Positions 5,055 to 13,201 of a stretch of DNA of 16,256 nt are shown one piece after another. Each line of letters opens with the position of its first letter. Position 1 is the first letter of the stretch. This DNA is from Methylotenera_A sp031417915 (lineage in GTDB: Bacteria; Pseudomonadota; Gammaproteobacteria; Burkholderiales; Methylophilaceae). The position numbers and the translations under genes are program-made. The notes beneath the pieces were generated by a model. That model did not search any database. It was not told the DNA's origin and saw only the letters and a list, made by a program, of their open reading frames with translations. Where the stretch lies: positions 1 to 16,256 of the forward strand of contig JANOWN010000031.1 of the NCBI GenBank assembly GCA_031417915.1, in the 5' to 3' direction.

Positions 5055-8000
5055 TTGCGCTTAACTCACTTAAAACTTGCTGGCTTTAAATCGTTTGTAG
5101 ACCCCACCACCATTCACTTGCACGGTCAGCGCGTGGGCGTTGTGGGGCCAAATGGCTGCGGCAAATCCAACGTCATGGAATCGGTGCGTTGGGTGTTGGG
5201 CGAATCTTCCGCCAAAGAAATGCGCGCAGACGCGATGGATGCGGTGATTTTTAACGGTTCGAGCAATCGCAAACCTATATCTAGAGCTTCAGTTGAGCTG
5301 ATTTTCGATAACAGCCTCGGCGGCGCGGCTGGCGAGTGGAGCCAATACGCAGAAATTAGCGTTAAACGCGTCATTGAGCGCGAAAAAGGCTCGACTTATT
5401 ACATCAATAATTCCGCAGTTAGGCGTCGCGATGTGTCAGATTTATTTATGGGAACTGGCTTGGGCGGCCGTGCCTACGCCATTATCGGCCAAAATACCAT
5501 CGGCAGAATTGTCGAAGCAAAACCAGAAGAATTGCGCGTATTTTTAGAAGAAGCCGCCGGCATTAGCAAATATAAAGAGCGCCGCCGCGAAACCGAACTG
5601 CGACTTAGAGACACTAAGGAAAACTTGGTGCGCGTTGAGGATATTTGCCGCGAGCTGCAAAAACAAATTACCAAGTTAGAATCGCAAGCCGTTGTAACGC
5701 AGCAATTCCATGCCCTGCAAGCCGCCTACAAGCTGGCTGATGGGCAGTTGTGGTTGCTGAAAAAACGCGATGCCAGCCGCGATTGGGAGAAAACCAAAGC
5801 GCAAGTCGATAAATTGGTGAATGCCTTAGAAGCGCAAACGGCTGAATTGCGCAAAAGCGAGGCTGAGCTGGAGAAAAGTCGCCAAGCGCATTATGCGGCC
5901 AGCGAGGGCATTAACACTGCGCAAGCCGCGTATTACGAGGCAAATGCAGAAGTTTCTAACTTGGAAAATCAAGTAAAACAGAACGCCGAAGCGCGTGAAC
6001 GCATGGCGCAACAATTGACGCAATTGACGCAATCTCTTGAACGCAATGCTAACTCTGGCGTGGATTTTCAGCAGAATTTAGCGCAAAAACAAACAGAGCT
6101 AGCAGCAGCGACACAAGCTGAACTGCAAGCGAAAACCGCCTTAGAAATTCTTAAACAAACCCTGCCAGAAAAGGCGCAGGCGCTACAAGCCGCGACTGAG
6201 CGCGCGCAAAGCAGTCAGCAAGCACTTGTAGAAGCGAACCAGCGCATTCAAATCGAAACCAGTAATATTAACTTTCTTAGCCAAAGCATCAGCGAGAATA
6301 ATCAGCGTATTGCGCGCCTGCAGTCTGATTTGGCGAATTTGGTACTGCCAGACGAAGCACAGTTAAAAACCAGCGAAAACGCTTTAAAACAAGCTACGCA
6401 GGCCGTTGCGGCAATCGAATCTGCGGTACAAAAACTGCGCGCAGACGAAACTACGTTGCAAGCTCAAATTGGCGAGCTTCGCGAGCAGCAAAATCAAGCG
6501 CAACGCTCGTTAAATCAAGCTGACGCAGAGATTCACTCGCTACAAAAACTGCAACAATCGGTGAATGCCGAAAGCAAGTTGGGCGATTGGCTGAGCGAGA
6601 AGGGTTTAAAAAATAACGCACGTTTGTGGCAAAAAATTAAAATTGATGAAACTTGGAGTGTGGCGCTGGAAGCGGTATTGGGTGCGAAATTAAATGCTTT
6701 AATCTCGGATAAAGGTGATTTAGGAGCACGGCCACCAGCCGCTCTGGTATTGGGCTACAGGGCAGCATCTGAAAGTGGTAAGTCTTCACAAAATGCACAT
6801 TTAACACATTTAACACCTTTAATAAGCGTGATAAAAGACTGCGATGCGGATTTAAAACCGATCTTAGCTGATTGGCTGCAAGGCGCATACCTATTGGCTT
6901 CTGGCGATGCTTATGAAAAAGCTATTAAACATCTTAATTTAGGTGAAATTTTAGTGAATGCGCAGGGCGACATTTTTAGTCGTCACAGCGTTGCGTATCA
7001 TGGTGAAAATTCTAGTTTACACGGCGTGTTGGAACGTCAGCAACAACTTGAAAAACTACAGAAAAACCTGCCAAAATTGCAAGATAATTTAAGTAAATTA
7101 ACAGAAGCTTTAACTGCCTCAGAGACCAATATTCATGCGGTAAGAGCGCAACAACAGCAGGAAAATTCGCAGCTTAAAACGGCGTCGAGTTTGCATTATC
7201 AACAACAGCTGGAATTGGCGCGTTTGCAACAGGTGCAACAAACCGCGATGGAACGCGAAGCCAGGATTAAAGCAGAAATTGCAGCGACAAATGCTAAATT
7301 GACGCAGCTAACAAGCGAAGAAGCCAATAAAAAAACGGCTTTGCAGGCGGTCTCGGCGCAGCTTGAGTCGCTCGAAACTGCAAAAAATGATGATTTATCG
7401 GCCAAACAGCAAACCGAAATTGCCTATTCAGCGTTACGCGATGCTATTCAACAAGCGGAAAAATTATTCCAAGAAGCGAATTTTAATTTTAAAATAATTA
7501 CTAATAATATCAATGAATTAAATAATAAAATTAATGTAAATAGTGAAGAAAAAACTGCGTTTTTATTGCGTCAAACAGAAGCTGAGCAAACATTAAAGTT
7601 GACGCCGATGGAAACTTTAAAAATCAATCTTAGCGAGGCGATTAACACCAAGCAATTGCGCGAAACGGCGCTGGCCGAAGCGCGTAACCATTTGGCAGGC
7701 GCAGAAACGGCTATGCAAGCGCTGGAGCGTGTGCGTATGCAAAACGAGCAGCAATTGCACCCAATGCGCGACCAAGTGGAACAAAGTCGCTTAAACGAGC
7801 AAGAAGCGCGTCTGCATTTTGAGCAGTGCCAAGCAGGTTTGCTAGAAAATGGTGTAAATGAGCAGGAGTTGGCGCACGGCTTGGCAGAGAACGCAAAAAC
7901 TAGTGAATTATTGCGCAAAACCAACCAATTACAGCAGCAAATTGAGGAGATCGGCCCAGTGAATATGGCCGCAATACAAGAGCTGGCCACAGAAACGGAA

Positions 8001-8561
8001 CGAAAAGTTTATTTGGATAGTCAGATGTTGGATTTGGAGCAGGCGACTGAAACCTTGGAAGATGCGATTAAGAAGATTGACCGCGAAACACGTGACAAGC
8101 TGATGCAAACATTTAACACGGTGAATCAACATTTTGGCGAGCTGTTTGCGACGCTGTTTGGCGGCGGCCAAGGCAGGCTGGAGCTGCTAGGCGACGAGAT
8201 TTTAGATACGGGTTTGCAAGTATTTGCGCAGCCGCCAGGTAAAAAGAATACGACGATTCAGCTATTAAGTGGCGGTGAAAAGGCTTTAACCGCACTGGCG
8301 CTGGTGTTCGCGTTGTTTAAGCTAAACCCAGCGCCTTTCTGCTTGATGGACGAAGTGGATGCGCCGCTGGATGACAGCAACACCGAGCGTTTTTGTAATA
8401 TGGTGAAAAAAATGGCCGAAAAAACGCAATTTTTGTTTGTTTCGCACAATAAAATCACCATGGAAATGGCGCAGCAGCTCATTGGTGTTACCATGCAGGA
8501 ATCTGGCGTATCGCGCATTGTGGATGTGGATATTGAGACTGCAATGGCCATACATTTGTGA
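5055..8561 (+). CDS. smc: Chromosome segregation ATPase SMC
   Basis: SMC dimers hold and fold chromosomal DNA together with ScpA and ScpB, compacting the chromosome and helping segregation. The 1168 residues show the full architecture: N-terminal ATPase lobe with Walker A GPNGCGKSN (31-39); first coiled-coil arm, rich in Gln/Glu/Ala, about 165-505; hinge about 509-655 (LGDWLSEKGL to LHGVLERQQ); return coiled-coil arm to about 1000; C-terminal ATPase lobe with the ABC signature LSGGEKA (1071-1077) and Walker B ending in D1099-E1100. The start is TTG 5055 (MRLTHLKLAGFKSF fits the family exactly); no in-frame ATG lies just upstream and no clear Shine-Dalgarno is seen, so initiation may be weak. 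scpA and scpB are not in the window. zipA and ligA follow in the same direction. Confidence 0.98.
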   Translation: MRLTHLKLAGFKSFVDPTTIHLHGQRVGVVGPNGCGKSNVMESVRWVLGESSAKEMRADAMDAVIFNGSSNRKPISRASVELIFDNSLGGAAGEWSQYAEISVKRVIEREKGSTYYINNSAVRRRDVSDLFMGTGLGGRAYAIIGQNTIGRIVEAKPEELRVFLEEAAGISKYKERRRETELRLRDTKENLVRVEDICRELQKQITKLESQAVVTQQFHALQAAYKLADGQLWLLKKRDASRDWEKTKAQVDKLVNALEAQTAELRKSEAELEKSRQAHYAASEGINTAQAAYYEANAEVSNLENQVKQNAEARERMAQQLTQLTQSLERNANSGVDFQQNLAQKQTELAAATQAELQAKTALEILKQTLPEKAQALQAATERAQSSQQALVEANQRIQIETSNINFLSQSISENNQRIARLQSDLANLVLPDEAQLKTSENALKQATQAVAAIESAVQKLRADETTLQAQIGELREQQNQAQRSLNQADAEIHSLQKLQQSVNAESKLGDWLSEKGLKNNARLWQKIKIDETWSVALEAVLGAKLNALISDKGDLGARPPAALVLGYRAASESGKSSQNAHLTHLTPLISVIKDCDADLKPILADWLQGAYLLASGDAYEKAIKHLNLGEILVNAQGDIFSRHSVAYHGENSSLHGVLERQQQLEKLQKNLPKLQDNLSKLTEALTASETNIHAVRAQQQQENSQLKTASSLHYQQQLELARLQQVQQTAMEREARIKAEIAATNAKLTQLTSEEANKKTALQAVSAQLESLETAKNDDLSAKQQTEIAYSALRDAIQQAEKLFQEANFNFKIITNNINELNNKINVNSEEKTAFLLRQTEAEQTLKLTPMETLKINLSEAINTKQLRETALAEARNHLAGAETAMQALERVRMQNEQQLHPMRDQVEQSRLNEQEARLHFEQCQAGLLENGVNEQELAHGLAENAKTSELLRKTNQLQQQIEEIGPVNMAAIQELATETERKVYLDSQMLDLEQATETLEDAIKKIDRETRDKLMQTFNTVNQHFGELFATLFGGGQGRLELLGDEILDTGLQVFAQPPGKKNTTIQLLSGGEKALTALALVFALFKLNPAPFCLMDEVDAPLDDSNTERFCNMVKKMAEKTQFLFVSHNKITMEMAQQLIGVTMQESGVSRIVDVDIETAMAIHL

Positions 8562-8576
8562 ACCAAACTGGGTATG

Positions 8577-8612
8577 CTTGATTTGGCTAATATTCTTGAT
8601 TTGGCTAATATT
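8577..8612 (+). repeat. Exact tandem duplication of 18 bp
   Basis: CTTGATTTGGCTAATATT occurs twice back to back (8577-8594 and 8595-8612), and a degraded third partial copy, GTTTGCTAATA, follows at about 8617-8627. It lies in the 116-base AT-rich gap between the smc stop and the zipA start. It is probably a slippage product; the copies carry an AT-rich TAATATT word that could resemble a -10 box. Confidence 0.9.
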
Positions 8613-8677
8613 AAAGTTTGCTAATAAAAAATCGAAAAAATTAAAATTTATTACATTTAGAATGTAAAATTAAAAAT

Positions 8678-9997
8678 ATGTCAGATTTACAAGTAGCACT
8701 GATCATTTTAGGCGCATTTATCATTGCGGGCGTTGTGGTGTACAACTGGATGCAAGAAAGAAAGTTGCGCCATGAAGTCACCAATGAATTTATCGTGCCG
8801 CAAAAAGACGTGCTGTCGGACGATTTTAACATCAATGCCGATGCCTACATGGTGGATAAGGAACTTGCGGAAGTCACCGAAAAATTCAATCAAACCGAGC
8901 ATACAAGCGCGGCGGAAGTTTTAAATGCGCCCACGGTAGCTGAGCCAGCTGAAAAAGACTTTAACGATGATGTTTTTAGCAAAGCCGTCGAAGCGCAAGA
9001 AGCCAGCGCGCGCCAATCTAGAGAAGTGGCTGACGCAGAATATGCTGCCCAAAAAAAATTGCCGACTGAATTAGCGCAAGCGCTGCACGAGGGATCAGCG
9101 CCGATTCAAGAACCTAAAATAGCACCAGAGCTTATTGTTAAAGCGGTTTTGCATGAGCAAATTCAACATGCACAAGTCAACTTACCTGAAGTCACGCATT
9201 CACAAATTGATTTAAGCGCAATTTTGTATCTCACCAAAAATATTGCGGGTAAAGATTTAGCCGCACTTAGCAACTCGCTTGCGGGGATTAACTTGCCGAT
9301 TACGCTGCATGGCTTGGATAATCAGGATAAATGGCATGTGGTGAACGAAAATGCAGCAACCACCTTTAAGCAAGTGGCCTGCAGCGTCCAGCTTGCCGAT
9401 AGAGGCGGGCCGATTGCGAAAAACTTGCTGAATAAATTTCAATTTGCGGTGGAAGATGTGGGTTTAGAGATGAATGCGCACGTGGAGTGGCAGGGCAGTG
9501 GTGATTCACTACAGCGCGCGATTGAGCTGGATCAATTCTGTATCGAAGTCGATCAAATGATTAGCGTGCATGTAGCGCAAGGTGAAACGCCGATTCATGG
9601 CACAAAATTCAAAGGTTTGGCAGAAGCAAGTGGCATGACGTTGAAAGAGGATGGAAAATTTCATTTTTACAGTAACGAAGTGCCCTTATTTACTGCGCTT
9701 GATACCAATAACGTGCCATTCACCGCCGAAAGTTTGCGTAGCAATGTGCTAAAAAGTGTAACTTTTCAAATTGAAATTCCCAAGGTTAGTAATTGCGAGC
9801 AAGTGTTCAACCAGATGATTGCAATTGCGCAGAAAATGGCCAGCAGCTTGAATGCCAGCTTGGTGGACGATAACCAAAAGCCGTTGGGTGATTTGCAAAT
9901 CGAAAAAATTCGGCAACAGCTCAAAGTGATTCATGCCACCATGGTTGCGCGCGGCGTTATGCCTGGCAGCCCAAGTAGCATGCGCCTTTTCAACTAA
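8678..9997 (+). CDS. zipA: Cell division protein ZipA homologue
   Basis: ZipA anchors FtsZ filaments to the inner membrane and helps build the division ring. The protein has an N-terminal membrane segment at about 5-23 with almost no periplasmic part, then basic residues (ERKLRHE), then an acidic, Ala/Glu/Gln-rich linker (about 35-165). The C-terminal half (about 175-435) matches the FtsZ-binding domain region of betaproteobacterial ZipA-like proteins, including LADRGGPI, ELDQFCIEVDQMISVHV, and the ending MPGSPSSMRLFN. At 439 residues it is longer than E. coli ZipA (328). The position between smc and ligA is the usual one in this group. ATG 8678 is preceded by A-rich sequence but no strong Shine-Dalgarno. 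Only eight bases separate its stop from ligA. Confidence 0.9.
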   Translation: MSDLQVALIILGAFIIAGVVVYNWMQERKLRHEVTNEFIVPQKDVLSDDFNINADAYMVDKELAEVTEKFNQTEHTSAAEVLNAPTVAEPAEKDFNDDVFSKAVEAQEASARQSREVADAEYAAQKKLPTELAQALHEGSAPIQEPKIAPELIVKAVLHEQIQHAQVNLPEVTHSQIDLSAILYLTKNIAGKDLAALSNSLAGINLPITLHGLDNQDKWHVVNENAATTFKQVACSVQLADRGGPIAKNLLNKFQFAVEDVGLEMNAHVEWQGSGDSLQRAIELDQFCIEVDQMISVHVAQGETPIHGTKFKGLAEASGMTLKEDGKFHFYSNEVPLFTALDTNNVPFTAESLRSNVLKSVTFQIEIPKVSNCEQVFNQMIAIAQKMASSLNASLVDDNQKPLGDLQIEKIRQQLKVIHATMVARGVMPGSPSSMRLFN

Positions 9998-10005
9998 TTT
10001 AGCTT

Positions 10006-12156
10006 ATGGCTAATATAGAAGAGGCGCGCAAACAAGTTGCTCAACTTGTTTCTAAAATTGCACTGCACGATTATCAATATTACACGCTCGATGCGCCGAC
10101 AATTTCAGACAGTGAATATGATGGCTTGTACCGCCAGCTGGTCGATTTAGAACAAAAATTCCCACAACTAATTACTGTAGATTCACCCACTCAGCGCGTA
10201 GGTGGTAGCGTGGTTGGCGCTTTTGATAGCGTCACGCATCGCCAAGCCATGTTATCGCTTATTAATGCGTTTGGCGACGATGAATTGCTGGCGTTTGATA
10301 AACGCATTCGCGATGGCCTAGGTTTTGAAAAAGGGGGAATTGAGCAAGTAGAATACGCGGTAGAGCCCAAGTTTGACGGCCTCGCGATTACCTTAACCTA
10401 CGAAAACGGTTTATTTGTGCAGGGCGCCACGCGCGGCGATGGTTATACAGGCGAAAATGTCACTCATAATTTGCGCACGATTCGCGCTATCCCAGCCCGG
10501 ATACAAGGTGAATCTAACTCCCGAAGTGAGTTGGAGAGAGGGTGCCGCGGGGTATTAGCTTCAAGGCCGCCTGCTTTATTAGAAGTGCGTGGCGAAGTGT
10601 TGATGCTTAAAAAAGATTTTCAGCAACTTAATTTTACGCAAGAAAAGCTAGGCGCTAAGTTGTTCGCCAACCCGCGCAACGCAGCGGCGGGCAGTTTGCG
10701 CCAACTCGATCCTAAAATTACCGCTTCGCGGCCGCTACACTTTTTTGCTTACGGCCTAGGAGAATTAGTAACGCATGAAACCGAAAATACGCCAACACTA
10801 AATTCACATTCTGAAGCTATGCAATATCTGGCTGATTTGCATTTTCCAGTTTCAGCTTTGCGTGACGTAAAGCAAGGCGCAGCGGGCTTGTTGGCATATT
10901 TTAATGAAATTGGTAAAAAGCGTGCAAGCTTGCCGTTCGATATTGATGGCGTGGTTTACAAAGTCAATCAATTTGCGCAGCAAAACGAACTTGGCTTTGT
11001 TTCGCGCGCTCCGCGCTGGGCGATTGCGCACAAATACCCCGCAGAAGAAGCTACAACGCTCGTAGAGGATATTACCGTGCAAGTAGGCCGTACTGGCGCG
11101 ATTACGCCCGTGGCGCGCCTGAAAGCGGTGTTTGTGGGTGGCGTTACGGTGACTAACGCCACGCTGCATAACGAAGATGAAATGCGCCGCAAAGATATTC
11201 GCATCGGCGATACGGTGATTGTGCGGCGTGCGGGCGATGTGATTCCAGAAGTAGTTTCGGTAGATATAGCCTGCAGGCCAATAACGGCGAGCCTTTTCAG
11301 CATGCCTACCGCTTGCCCAGAATGTGGCTCGCACATTGAACGATCTGCGGATGAAGCGGTGGCGCGTTGCACGGGAGGATTGTTTTGCCCAGCGCAGCGC
11401 AAGCAGGCGATTACGCATTTTGCATCGCGCCGCGCTTTGGATATTGAAGGCATGGGCGAAAAACTGGCCGATCAATTGGTTGAGGCCAATTTGGTGCATC
11501 ATTTGGACGATATTTATAAGCTGGATGTGGCGACATTGGCCAATTTGGAGCGCATGGCGCAGAAGTCAGCGCAAAACGTGATTGATGCGTTGAACAAAAG
11601 CAAACGTACCACGTTGGCGCGTTTTATTTACGGCTTGGGCATACGCAACGTGGGTGAAGCCACGGCTAAAGATTTAGCCGCACATTTTGGTAGCCTGCAA
11701 GCCTTGCTGGATGCGTCTTCTGGAGCATTGCTTGAAGTAAATGATGTCGGGCCGATTGTGGCAGAATCGATATTGCAGTTTTTGAGCGAGCCACATAATC
11801 GCGACGTGATCAAATCGATGCAAGATTTAGGCGTAACATGGCCTGAAATAGCAGGTAAACAAAGGGCTGCAGGTGTGTTGTTAGGTAAAACTTTGGTGCT
11901 CACTGGCATGCTGCCCAATTTAAGCCGCGATGCCGCGCAAGCCTTAATAGAAGAGGCTGGCGGCAAGGTAAGCGGTAGCGTTTCCAAGAAAACAGATTTT
12001 GTCGTGGCAGGTGCGGAGGCGGGCAGTAAGCTAGAAAAAGCGCAGGATTTAAACGTCGCAATTATTGATGAAGCAGGATTACTCAGCTTATTGGCAACTA
12101 AGTCTGAATCAGCTGCGTCTGACAGTGAAGCCAAAACGCAAACAACACTTTTTTAG
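10006..12156 (+). CDS. ligA: NAD-dependent DNA ligase LigA
   Basis: LigA seals nicks in duplex DNA during replication and repair, using NAD+ to adenylate itself. Domains in order: Ia (about 1-70, with HDYQYYTLDAPTISDSEYD for NMN binding), adenylation domain with catalytic Lys122 in EPKFDGLA, RGDGYTGENVT, LEVRGEV and DGVVYKVN motifs, OB-fold (about 350-425, VQVGRTGAITPVA), a four-Cys zinc finger (C437, C440, C455, C461), helix-hairpin-helix repeats (about 475-610) and a C-terminal BRCT domain (about 625-695, GKTLVLTG). The 716 residues exceed the usual 670-700, partly because of about 18 extra residues (170-187) in the adenylation domain, placed between GE and PPALLEVRGEV. All catalytic motifs are intact. 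It directly follows zipA, eight bases downstream, and is probably co-transcribed with it. Confidence 0.98.
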   Translation: MANIEEARKQVAQLVSKIALHDYQYYTLDAPTISDSEYDGLYRQLVDLEQKFPQLITVDSPTQRVGGSVVGAFDSVTHRQAMLSLINAFGDDELLAFDKRIRDGLGFEKGGIEQVEYAVEPKFDGLAITLTYENGLFVQGATRGDGYTGENVTHNLRTIRAIPARIQGESNSRSELERGCRGVLASRPPALLEVRGEVLMLKKDFQQLNFTQEKLGAKLFANPRNAAAGSLRQLDPKITASRPLHFFAYGLGELVTHETENTPTLNSHSEAMQYLADLHFPVSALRDVKQGAAGLLAYFNEIGKKRASLPFDIDGVVYKVNQFAQQNELGFVSRAPRWAIAHKYPAEEATTLVEDITVQVGRTGAITPVARLKAVFVGGVTVTNATLHNEDEMRRKDIRIGDTVIVRRAGDVIPEVVSVDIACRPITASLFSMPTACPECGSHIERSADEAVARCTGGLFCPAQRKQAITHFASRRALDIEGMGEKLADQLVEANLVHHLDDIYKLDVATLANLERMAQKSAQNVIDALNKSKRTTLARFIYGLGIRNVGEATAKDLAAHFGSLQALLDASSGALLEVNDVGPIVAESILQFLSEPHNRDVIKSMQDLGVTWPEIAGKQRAAGVLLGKTLVLTGMLPNLSRDAAQALIEEAGGKVSGSVSKKTDFVVAGAEAGSKLEKAQDLNVAIIDEAGLLSLLATKSESAASDSEAKTQTTLF
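10513..10566 (+). other. In-frame insertion-like segment within ligA
   Basis: From remembered family sequences, LigA runs straight from RAIP-L-x-L-x-GE to (I)PA-LEVRGEV, as in E. coli. Here about 18 codons intervene. They use CGA, AGA, AGG and GGG codons, which look uncommon in the surrounding gene, contain the small inverted repeat AACTC-CCGAAGT-GAGTT (10517-10533), and are purine-rich (GGAGAGAGGG). The segment keeps frame and has no stop. Its exact limits need an alignment. Confidence 0.6.
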
Positions 12157-12196
12157 ACGCACTTTTTAGTCATATTTTTTTGAATAGGTTTAAGAA

Positions 12197-13126
12197 ATGA
12201 AACATGCAATAATCTCAAGTAATACTTTAATAAAATTATTTACTATTTTGTTTTTTATAAGTTTTAATGCAAGTGCGCAAGACTTTTCTGAAAAAAATGC
12301 TGCTTGTAATTCAGCCTTAGACAAAGGTAATGTCGCTAACGCGATTGTCATAGCTGACGAAATTTTGAAACAAGAAGCCAATAATCACAACGCTTTGTTG
12401 TGTAAGGGTAGGGCATTGGGTGCGCAAGGCAAATATGACGCGGCTTTAAGCGTGCTTGAATTAGCTGCGAAGCAATCAAAGCTTGGCTTTGATGCCATTA
12501 TTTCGTATTTGCTCATCGGTAATTTGCACTTAGGAAACAAAAAATATACGGACGCGATTGCCAGCTATGAAAAAAGTTTGAAGATTTGCGAAGCTGAAAA
12601 GAATGATAAATTTAGGCTGATTAATCACAATTTAATCGGTGAGGCGCAAGCGCAAAACAATGACTTAAATGCTGCGCTAACCAGCTATTTAGCGGGTTAC
12701 AAGCTTACAATGAATGATAATGAGCGAGCCGATAGCCTTGAGCGTTTAGGCAGCACCTACAGCGCGCTTGGGCAGCATGATTTGGCCATTGAGCACCAAT
12801 TAAAAGGCATGTTGATGCAGCAAAAATCGGGTAGCTTGGATCAATACGCCAACGCCAGCTTGGCTTTAGGCAAAGTTTACGAAAAAGCTAAGGAATACCC
12901 GAACGCTGAAAAAATTTACAGCAAACTCATTCAATTTGCAAAAGACAATGGAGGCGCTTATTACGAAGCAAAAGCCAGTTACGAATTAGCACAAATTAAG
13001 ATGCTAAGCGGCGATGCGGCAGGCGCAAAAACGATGCTGGCTGATGCGCTGAAGATGGCGAAAAACATGGGTGAAGGCGGTTTGGCCAATGAAATTGAAG
13101 CTTCAATTAAAAAACTGAATAATTAG
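12197..13126 (+). CDS. Secreted tetratricopeptide-repeat protein
   Basis: A 309-residue protein with a Sec signal peptide: K2-K13 basic start, hydrophobic 11-23, and an A25-S-A27 signal-peptidase site before Q28. The mature part is almost wholly TPR-like helical pairs, about six units (roughly 35-70, 84-115, 125-155, 163-195, 205-237, 245-280), recognisable by repeated G-K/Q-Y/H-D-x-A-I/L patterns such as QGKYDAAL, NKKYTDAIASYEKSL, LGQHDLAIEHQ and AKEYPNAEKIYSKL. TPR stacks bind protein partners; here the location should be the periplasm. No catalytic domain is visible and the partner is unknown. It follows ligA by 40 bases without an obvious terminator, but its function seems unrelated. The upstream AGG lies eight bases before ATG 12197. 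Confidence 0.85.
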   Translation: MKHAIISSNTLIKLFTILFFISFNASAQDFSEKNAACNSALDKGNVANAIVIADEILKQEANNHNALLCKGRALGAQGKYDAALSVLELAAKQSKLGFDAIISYLLIGNLHLGNKKYTDAIASYEKSLKICEAEKNDKFRLINHNLIGEAQAQNNDLNAALTSYLAGYKLTMNDNERADSLERLGSTYSALGQHDLAIEHQLKGMLMQQKSGSLDQYANASLALGKVYEKAKEYPNAEKIYSKLIQFAKDNGGAYYEAKASYELAQIKMLSGDAAGAKTMLADALKMAKNMGEGGLANEIEASIKKLNN

Positions 13127-13201
13127 CTCATTTGTTTGTAAGGTTTGTACTAAATGGACGACTAAGTTGCATCAATATACTTTTACAAAAGGCGCTTTCC
13201 C

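Noticed and set aside
7571..7990. A Cys/Ser-rich minus-strand frame inside smc
   Set aside because: The repeated Cys and Ser come from GCA/GCG/CAA-rich coiled-coil codons read backwards; no start signal or motif supports it.
10852..11502. A 216-residue minus-strand frame inside ligA
   Set aside because: It has no family features and is rich in His/Arg/Asn as expected from the complement of the ligA codons.
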